A stretch of 64,000 nt of DNA from QHXN01 sp032162705 (GTDB taxonomy: Bacteria; Acidobacteriota; Blastocatellia; Pyrinomonadales; Pyrinomonadaceae): assembly GCA_032162705.1 (NCBI GenBank), contig JAVRON010000099.1:44885-108884 (forward strand), in the 5' to 3' direction. This document shows, piece after piece, positions 58,493 through 64,000 of the stretch. The notes beneath the pieces were generated by a model. The model worked only from the letters and a program-made list of their open reading frames with translations. It made no database searches and was not told where the DNA came from. Position numbers and translations under genes: made by a program. Within the stretch, counting starts at the first letter, position 1. Every line of letters begins with the position of its first letter.

Positions 58493-59304
58493 TCGGCTTT
58501 TCCCTCTAACTCATAGTTAATCCAAAGAACTTCTTTGCGTGTGGTCTTCACGGAATGGATTATTTTTTCTTTCGACTCGACACGCTGCCAGTCGCTATAA
58601 AGTTCGTCCATCAGCGGGCAGTCGTAGCTTGAAAGCGCAACCTTGCCTTTGACGTTGCGGAGAATCTCGGCAAGTTCACGGTGGTGATCGTCGGTCATCT
58701 CGTTAGCGTAGGCATTAGCGTCTCCGCGCGAGCCGTGTGGATATGGCGGGTCACAATAAAAGAACGTCTCTTCGTTGTCGTAACGTTTAATCACTTCGAC
58801 GGCGGGCGCATTTTCAATCTGCACGCGCAAGAGCCTTTGCGCAATGAGCGGCAAGTCTTCCACAGCGCCGAGCCAGCGTGAGACAGCACCCGCCATTCCA
58901 GCGCGGCTCGTCAACAGACAATGTGCCCAACGGCCTGAGCTCGCCTTTTGCGCGAGTCCGGTTCTTACCTGCCGCGCAAGGACGTAGAAACGGCGTGCGC
59001 GCTCAAGGTCGCTGATACCTTCTTCGCTGGCGATAGCACGCTCGAACTCTTCGCGCGAGAATGGCGTCAAGCCGATAGCTTCAACGAGTGCGTCTTTCTG
59101 TTCACGCAGCACCCGGAAGAAATTTACAACGTCGCGATGCACGTCGTTGTAGGTTTCCACCGGAGAGGGCTCGCGGTTAATCAACACCGCAGCCGAGCCA
59201 CCGAACGGCTCGCAGTAGTGCGTCGCCTTCGGCAGCAAAGGTAAGAGCCAATCGAGGTGGCTATACTTTCCGCCATACCAACCGAAAGCTATTAGTTTAC
59301 CCAT
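58441..59304 (-). CDS. D12-class adenine-N6 DNA methyltransferase
   Basis: A 287-residue Dam-like enzyme. SAM-binding motifs WYGGKYSHLDWLLPLLP and EPFGGSAAVLINRE near the N-terminus, catalytic DPPY at residues 185-188 (FFYCDPPYPHG), and helical target-recognition segment between. It should protect host DNA from the overlapping restriction enzyme by methylating adenine. A GAGGAG site precedes the ATG and a perfect -10 box lies 24 bases upstream. Together with the endonuclease it forms a compact mobile restriction-modification module. Confidence 0.9.
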   Translation of the reverse strand: MGKLIAFGWYGGKYSHLDWLLPLLPKATHYCEPFGGSAAVLINREPSPVETYNDVHRDVVNFFRVLREQKDALVEAIGLTPFSREEFERAIASEEGISDLERARRFYVLARQVRTGLAQKASSGRWAHCLLTSRAGMAGAVSRWLGAVEDLPLIAQRLLRVQIENAPAVEVIKRYDNEETFFYCDPPYPHGSRGDANAYANEMTDDHHRELAEILRNVKGKVALSSYDCPLMDELYSDWQRVESKEKIIHSVKTTRKEVLWINYELEGKAECLPTVRDESHRQASLI

Positions 59305-59327
59305 TCGTTCTCCTCATCGTGGGGCGG

Positions 59328-59333
59328 ATTATA
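59328..59333 (-). promoter_or_regulatory. -10 box for the restriction-modification genes
   Basis: A perfect TATAAT on the minus strand (59333-59328), giving a 5' untranslated region of about 17-20 bases before the methyltransferase ATG. No good -35 at 17 bases. Confidence 0.5.
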
Positions 59334-59395
59334 AACGAAGTGACAAAGAATATTACACAAGACTCCGTACTTGCACCGTCGCCGTCTTAACTAGC

Positions 59396-59749
59396 ATGTA
59401 CTTCGTCGTGCAGAAGAGGCAGGGCGAGTTCCCCGGCGCATACGGCGCTTACTACGGCGGCCACTGGATGAAGATCAATTACCCGAACAAGTTCGACGCC
59501 GCGCGCGGAGTCGCCGCGGGACTCGTCACGCCCGCGCAGGCGACAAAGATCGCCAACGCATGGGACAGGCGCGCGCCGACTCTGGAAGCGACGCGCCTCG
59601 GCGGCGGCATCGGCTTTCACGGCTGGGCGCGCGAGTGGGCCAACGAAGGCCCGCGTCATCTCTCATGGGGCTGCGTCGTCCTGCACCTCTCCGACATCGA
59701 AAGCTTCTACGAACGGCTCCCAGAGGGCGCGATGGTCGTCATCTTCTAG
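59396..59749 (+). pseudogene. L,D-transpeptidase (YkuD) C-terminal fragment
   Basis: 117 residues carrying the C-terminal half of a YkuD catalytic domain: YFVVQKRQGEFPGAYGAYYGGHW, then GGGIGFHGWAREWANEG and the catalytic SWGC in HLSWGCVVLH. The N-terminal strand region, signal peptide and any anchoring domain are missing: an in-frame stop and the restriction-modification module lie immediately upstream. L,D-transpeptidases cross-link peptidoglycan; this copy is probably 5'-truncated and inactive or mislocalised, though a short cytoplasmic form cannot be excluded. No ribosome-binding site is seen. Confidence 0.7.
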
Positions 59750-59761
59750 CTCCCAAAGCTA

Positions 59762-59798
59762 AGGCCGCCTGAGACTCGATGTTCAGGCGGCCTATTTC
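59762..59798. terminator. Intrinsic terminator after the transpeptidase fragment
   Basis: Stem AGGCCGCCTGA / TCAGGCGGCCT (59762-59772 and 59783-59793) followed by ATTTC. Serves the fragment and perhaps the convergent VPS10 gene. Confidence 0.8.
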
Positions 59799-59837
59799 AC
59801 TATTCGAGCGCAAGGGCCCGGCTCCGATTCACCGGCT

Positions 59838-62800
59838 TCAACGTCTTTCGTTCTCTTCCGGTTCGTCGTCTGACGCGCCTGCTTGTGCCCCTGCTGCTGC
59901 GGGCGAGGGCTTGACGATGACGGCAGGAATATCCGACGTGCGGATGAGATTATTAAAGCTCTTGAGGTCTTCCGACATCACCTGATTGAGTTGCCGCAGT
60001 TGCGCGTCGATCTTCGTCGCAAGCTCTTCGTAGAGCGCGTAGGACTGCTCGGTCGGCGGAGAGTCTGCGCTGGCGACGATGCCGCCGAGCGCGGCCAGCT
60101 TGTTGTTGAGACGGATGGGGAAGTTCAGAGGGTCTTGGCTGCTCTGGTTCTTCGTCTGGTACAACTCCTCCTCGACGGCCTGAAGCTTCTTGTTAAGCGC
60201 CGCGCCCGCGGCGATGACGGGCTTCGCGTTCGGCTGATCATTGATGCGCTTCAAGAGGTCGTCGAGCTGGCGGCGCACGTCACGGATTTGCGCGACCGCG
60301 TTGTGCGTCTCGGTCAGCTTGTCGCGAATCTTCGAGAGAAGCGCGAACTGCTTGTTGAACTCATCCTGCGTCGTCTGAAGGCGCGGGTCTTTTTTGATCT
60401 CGAACGTCTGCGCGAAAGTCTGTCCGTCGGCGGTGAGCTTGACCTGATACGTGCCGGGCACGGCGCGGGGCCCGCGCACTTCGCCCGCCCAGAGAATCAT
60501 GCCGGGGAAGCGCGCGGCGTCCAAGTAGCGCATGTCCCAGACGAAACGATTCAGGCCCGCGTCAGTCGAGACGCGTGGCGCACCGCCGCCGCGACCCGTG
60601 AACTCGGAAGACTCTTCGCCCGAGGGCGCAGAGGGTTGTTCGGGCGGCTGCTGCACCTGTGCGGAGCCGGGCGCGGTCGAGGCTCCGGGCTGTCCCGCCG
60701 TCCCGCCCGCGGGCGTCGGCGTCGGGCTGGGGCGAGGCGGGGCCTTGGCCGTGAACTTTCGTATGGACTTGCCCGCCGGGTCTATGAATTCGAGCGTCAC
60801 GTCGGTTGTTGGCTTCGACTTGAGATAGTAGTAGACGACGACTCCATTCGCGGGGTTCTGTCCGATGGTCGCCGTGGCGGGAAGCGGCCCGCCCGCGCCG
60901 GGCGTGCGATAAGCGTCTTCGGGTTTCAGAAGCGTCGTCTCGCCCGCGCCGGCGCGCATCGCGTCGGTCAGTTGATCCAGCACTGGCAGGTCGTCGAGAA
61001 TCCAGAACCCGCGCCCCTGCGTGGCGACGACGAGGTCTCTGTCGCGCTTGTGAACGGCGAGGTCTGTGATGGGCGTGTAGGGCAGATTAAGTTGGAACGG
61101 CTGCCAACGCTCGCCGTCGTCAAAGGAGATGAACATGCCGAGTTCCGTGCCCGCGTAGAGCAGGCCGCGCCGCGCAGGGTCACAGCGTATGACGCGCGTA
61201 AAAGCTCCGTCGGGGATGCCTGTGTCGATCTTCTTCCAGGTCTTGCCGTAGTCGCTCGTCTTGTAGAGGAAGGGACGGAAGTCGTCCGACTTATACATCG
61301 TCGCCGCGACGTAGGCCGCGCCGGCCTCATGTGGCGAGGCTTCGATAGAGTTAATCTGAATCCACTCCGGGATGCCCTTCGGCGTCACGTTCGACCAGTT
61401 CTTGCCGTCGTCACGCGTGACCTGGACGAGTCCGTCATCTGAGCCAGTCCAGATGACACCCTTCTGCAAGGGCGATTCAGCGACCGTGAAGATCGTGTCG
61501 TAATACTCGACGCTCGTGCTGTCTTTGGTGATGGGCCCGCCTGACTGCCCCTGCTTCGACTTGTCGTTGCGCGTGAGGTCTGGGCTTATCATCTCCCACG
61601 ACTGCCCTTCGTTCGTCGAGCGGAAGAGATGGTCGCCCGCCGCGTAGAGAGTATTCGGGTCGTTCGGTGAAAACAGGATGGGATAGCTCCACTGGAAACG
61701 ATACTTCATCCCTTCAGCGCCCGACCCCATAGGGTTGTCGGGCCAGACGTTGACCGCGCGCAACTGCTTTGTGCGGTGGTCGTATCGCGTGAGGTATCCG
61801 CCGTAGGAGCCTGCGAAGACGACGTTCGAGTCTTTGGGGCTGGGAGCGATCCAGCCCGACTCGCCACCGCCCACGTCGTGCCACGCATCGCGGTCGATGC
61901 CGAAGTCTTCGGTGCGGCTGCGTATGCTCACAGTTGAGTTGTCCTGCTGCGCGCCGTAGACGTTGTATGGGAAGTCTTCATCGAGGGCGACGCGGTAGAA
62001 CTGCGCGGTCGGCTGATCCTGCTCAGTCCATGTGCGCCCGCTGTTGAAGGAGACGTTCGCGCCGCCGTCGTTCGACTCGATCATGCGCGCAGAGTCGTTC
62101 GGCGCGATCCAGAGGTCGTGGTTGTCGCCGTGCGGCACGGAGATGTTCGAGAAGGTGCGCCCGCCGTCGTTCGAGCGATAGAAGCCCGTGTTGAGGACGT
62201 AGACGCGCTCAGAGTTCTGCGGGTCGGCGTAGATTTTCGTGTAGTACCAAGCACGCTGGCGTAGGTCGCGCGACTCGTTGACCTTCGTCCACGTTGCGCC
62301 GCCGTTATCGGAGCGGAAGACGCCTCCGTCCTCTGCTTCGACGAGCGCCCACACGCGTTCAGGGCTTGCCGCCGAGACCGTGACGCCGATCTTGCCGATG
62401 ATTCCACGCGGCAGTCCGGGGTTGCGTGTAATCTCAGTCCACGTGTCGCCGCCGTCCGTCGATTTGAAGAGGCCGCTTGCGGGGCCGCCGCTCTCGAACG
62501 TCCAGGGCTTGCGGACGATCTGCCAGAGCGCCGCGTAGAGGACGCTCGCGTTTGTCGGGTCGAATGTTAAATCAATCGCACCCGCCTGCGGCGAGCGATA
62601 GAGAATCTTCTCCCAGGTCTTCCCGCCATCCTTCGAGCGAAAGACGCCGCGCTGTTCGTTGGGCCCGAAGGCGTGGCCGATGGCCGCGACGTAAACCAGG
62701 TCAGGGTTGCGCGGATGCACGCGCACGCGCGAGATGTGGCGCGTGTCGTCGAGTCCCGCGAGCTTCTTCCAGGTCTTCCCCGCGTCGGTCGATTTATACA

Positions 62801-63242
62801 TCCCGTCGCCGTGCGAGACGTTGCCGCGCAAAGTCTCTTCACCCATCCCGACGTAGACGATGTTCGGGTCTGACTCCGAGACTCCGATTGCGCCGACCGA
62901 GCCGGTCTTAAACGTCTGATCGCCCAGAGGCTCCCAGGTCACTCCGCCGTCGGTCGTCTTCCACACGCCGCCGCCCGTCGAGCCGAAGTAATAAACCATC
63001 GGCTGCGACGCCGTGCCCGCGACCGTGCCCGAGCGCCCGCCGCGGAAGGGCCCGATCTGTCGATATGCGAGCGGGCCGAAAGGTTTCCGTTGTGGCCCGC
63101 CCGCCGTCTGCCCCTGCGCTCCTTGCGCCGCGGACTGTTGTGCGCGCGTTGCTTCGGGCAGGCTGCCGATAAGAAGGAAGGCTGCGACGAGCAGAGAGAC
63201 CACGGGCGCTGATACTTGCGCGAGAAGACGTACCCTCATCAT
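59838..63242 (-). CDS. Large secreted VPS10/BNR-repeat beta-propeller protein (copy 2)
   Basis: ATG 63242 has GAGGAG 8 bases upstream. The 1134-residue protein has a signal peptide (cleavage near residue 35), BNR/Asp-box blades over residues 55-800 (GVWKTTDGGVTWEPL, GMYKSTDAGKTWKKL, GVFRSKDGGKTWEKI, LFKSTDGGDTWTEI, LFRSTNEGQSWEMI), a Pro/Thr/Ala/Gly-rich linker (residues about 855-915), and a C-terminal beta plus helical region (PGTYQVKLTADGQTFAQTFEI) matching copy 1. The two copies share layout throughout, so they are ancient paralogues. Function unknown. Confidence 0.88.
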   Translation of the reverse strand: MMRVRLLAQVSAPVVSLLVAAFLLIGSLPEATRAQQSAAQGAQGQTAGGPQRKPFGPLAYRQIGPFRGGRSGTVAGTASQPMVYYFGSTGGGVWKTTDGGVTWEPLGDQTFKTGSVGAIGVSESDPNIVYVGMGEETLRGNVSHGDGMYKSTDAGKTWKKLAGLDDTRHISRVRVHPRNPDLVYVAAIGHAFGPNEQRGVFRSKDGGKTWEKILYRSPQAGAIDLTFDPTNASVLYAALWQIVRKPWTFESGGPASGLFKSTDGGDTWTEITRNPGLPRGIIGKIGVTVSAASPERVWALVEAEDGGVFRSDNGGATWTKVNESRDLRQRAWYYTKIYADPQNSERVYVLNTGFYRSNDGGRTFSNISVPHGDNHDLWIAPNDSARMIESNDGGANVSFNSGRTWTEQDQPTAQFYRVALDEDFPYNVYGAQQDNSTVSIRSRTEDFGIDRDAWHDVGGGESGWIAPSPKDSNVVFAGSYGGYLTRYDHRTKQLRAVNVWPDNPMGSGAEGMKYRFQWSYPILFSPNDPNTLYAAGDHLFRSTNEGQSWEMISPDLTRNDKSKQGQSGGPITKDSTSVEYYDTIFTVAESPLQKGVIWTGSDDGLVQVTRDDGKNWSNVTPKGIPEWIQINSIEASPHEAGAAYVAATMYKSDDFRPFLYKTSDYGKTWKKIDTGIPDGAFTRVIRCDPARRGLLYAGTELGMFISFDDGERWQPFQLNLPYTPITDLAVHKRDRDLVVATQGRGFWILDDLPVLDQLTDAMRAGAGETTLLKPEDAYRTPGAGGPLPATATIGQNPANGVVVYYYLKSKPTTDVTLEFIDPAGKSIRKFTAKAPPRPSPTPTPAGGTAGQPGASTAPGSAQVQQPPEQPSAPSGEESSEFTGRGGGAPRVSTDAGLNRFVWDMRYLDAARFPGMILWAGEVRGPRAVPGTYQVKLTADGQTFAQTFEIKKDPRLQTTQDEFNKQFALLSKIRDKLTETHNAVAQIRDVRRQLDDLLKRINDQPNAKPVIAAGAALNKKLQAVEEELYQTKNQSSQDPLNFPIRLNNKLAALGGIVASADSPPTEQSYALYEELATKIDAQLRQLNQVMSEDLKSFNNLIRTSDIPAVIVKPSPAAAGAQAGASDDEPEENERR

Positions 63243-63303
63243 GTGCAAGGCTCCTCGAAGAATATTCTTGTGTTCTGACTAGGAAAGCTTTAAAACGGCA
63301 GTC

Positions 63304-63333
63304 CTGACTTTTCCGGTGTGGGGACACTATATT
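63304..63333 (+). promoter_or_regulatory. Possible promoter for the acetyltransferase gene
   Basis: CTGACT (63304-63309) and TATATT (63328-63333) are 18 bases apart, 50 bases upstream of the start. Confidence 0.45.
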
Positions 63334-63382
63334 GCCTTTCGGCCTCGCGAGCAATCGGCAATTTTCGATGGGAGAGAAAGAG

Positions 63383-63895
63383 TTGAGCGTCGAGATTCGA
63401 TTCGCGGAAACGTTGACGGACGACGAGCGGCAGACGCTCTTCGGCTGGGGCGAGAACATCTTCGGGTTGGAGGACGTGAACTATCGCTGGCGTCCGAAGG
63501 ACTTACACTTCATCACGGAAGAGGACGGGCGCGCGGTAAGTCACGTCGGCATGCTCAAGACCGAGGTCTCGGTGGGCGGGCGCGCGTTGACGGTCGGAGG
63601 CATCGGCGGCGTCGTCACCATCCCTGAAGCGCAGGGACGCCAATACGTCCACGTAGCCATGCGCCGCGCGACGGGGTTCATGTGCGCGGAGATGCGCGTC
63701 GAGTCCGGCATGCTCTTCTGCCTCCAGCGCCTCACGCCCTTCTACGCGCGGCAGGGGTGGCGGCTCATCGAAGAAGAGGTCGAGTTCGAGCAGCCCACGG
63801 GCAAGGTCGTCTGGCCCTACCACGTCATGGTTCTGCCCTGCGGAGAGCACGTCTGGCCCGCAGGCCGGGTCGAGGTCGCGGGTCTGCCGTGGTAG
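63383..63895 (+). CDS. GNAT-family N-acetyltransferase
   Basis: TTG 63383 is preferred: GGAGAG lies 7 bases upstream and the product then begins SVEIRFAETLTDDER; an in-frame ATG at 63368 without a ribosome-binding site would add five residues. The 170-residue protein shows GNAT-like elements: HVGMLKTEVSVGGRALTVGGIGGVVTIPEAQGRQYVHVAM (acetyl-CoA site region) and FYARQGWRLIEEE. Substrate unknown. A heptamer hairpin follows. Confidence 0.78.
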   Translation: MSVEIRFAETLTDDERQTLFGWGENIFGLEDVNYRWRPKDLHFITEEDGRAVSHVGMLKTEVSVGGRALTVGGIGGVVTIPEAQGRQYVHVAMRRATGFMCAEMRVESGMLFCLQRLTPFYARQGWRLIEEEVEFEQPTGKVVWPYHVMVLPCGEHVWPAGRVEVAGLPW

Positions 63896-63918
63896 GAAAG
63901 AGGCTTGACGGGTGAGAG

Positions 63919-63993
63919 GTGACGGGTGAGAGGTAACGGGTGACAGGATAATACCTCGCTCTTTCCTGTCACCCGGTACCTCTCACCCGTCAC
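63919..63993. repeat. Heptamer hairpin element (GTGACGG/GTGAGAG), 29-bp arms
   Basis: Arms 63919-63947 and 63965-63993 pair at 28 of 29 positions; two further 7-bp units extend the left side from about 63906. The loop is 17 bases. Directly 3' of the acetyltransferase gene. Confidence 0.92.
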
Positions 63994-64000
63994 TGCTTTT

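Overview
The window is GC-rich, densely coded bacterial chromosome with a Gram-negative envelope: lipid A genes lpxA, lpxD and lpxB, an Oar-like TonB-dependent outer-membrane protein, a Do/HtrA protease, many secreted proteases, and two very large secreted beta-propeller (VPS10/BNR) proteins. This mix, with a YpdA-type thiol reductase and several proteins typical of that group, suggests an acidobacterium, probably class Blastocatellia (subdivision 4). That placement is inference from gene content; there is no rRNA gene here.

Layout. 1-5.2 kb: C-terminal part of a membrane patatin-like protein, ypdA, and an unknown membrane protein. 5.5-13 kb: ACT-domain malic enzyme, a small membrane protein, a DUF2520 dehydrogenase-like gene start-stop-overlapped with a large P-loop ATPase, and an M48 protease. 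13.2-17.8 kb: a translation block (rplM-rpsI, rpsB-tsf-pyrH-frr). 18-24.8 kb: Oar-like protein, a DUF5666-like secreted protein, and a fusion of two SurA-like segments with a DsbA thioredoxin. 25.1-28.9 kb: lpxB convergent with lpxA-lpxD. 29.2-31.2 kb: a radical SAM protein resembling the tetraether / membrane-spanning lipid synthases. 31.3-32.6 kb: a HisKA-only protein, tRNA-Gln(CUG) and a secreted protein. 32.7-38.6 kb: a purine (urate) degradation cluster, allB-alc-uraD-uraH-puuD, divergent from a CitE-like lyase/synthase that could remove its glyoxylate. 38.8-55.3 kb: oxygenases, metalloprotease, VPS10 protein, S10 peptidase, AlkA-type glycosylase, idi, a beta-propeller/phosphoesterase and an MsbA-like ABC exporter. 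55.5-63.9 kb: DegQ-like protease, a lower-GC restriction-modification pair beside a truncated L,D-transpeptidase, a second VPS10 protein and a GNAT acetyltransferase.

The most unusual signal is in the DNA between genes. About fifteen spacers hold long, often perfect inverted repeats (25-36 bp arms). In most of them the arms are built of tandem 7-bp units, with a different heptamer at nearly every locus (GTGATAA, GTAGACA, GAACGTT, GTGACGG, AAAAGGC, GGAATTT and others). One arm begins at a stop codon (pyrH) and another is translated as a C-terminus (50,058). In parallel, 21-bp (3 x 7) tandem repeats occur inside coding regions (ATPase, lpxD, phosphoesterase) and in a 16-copy array between lpxB and lpxD, and start-codon regions are tandemly duplicated in the urate cluster. 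Together these suggest a slippage and palindrome-forming process that repeatedly writes heptamer repeats into this genome. The second notable item is the lipid-synthase-like radical SAM gene.
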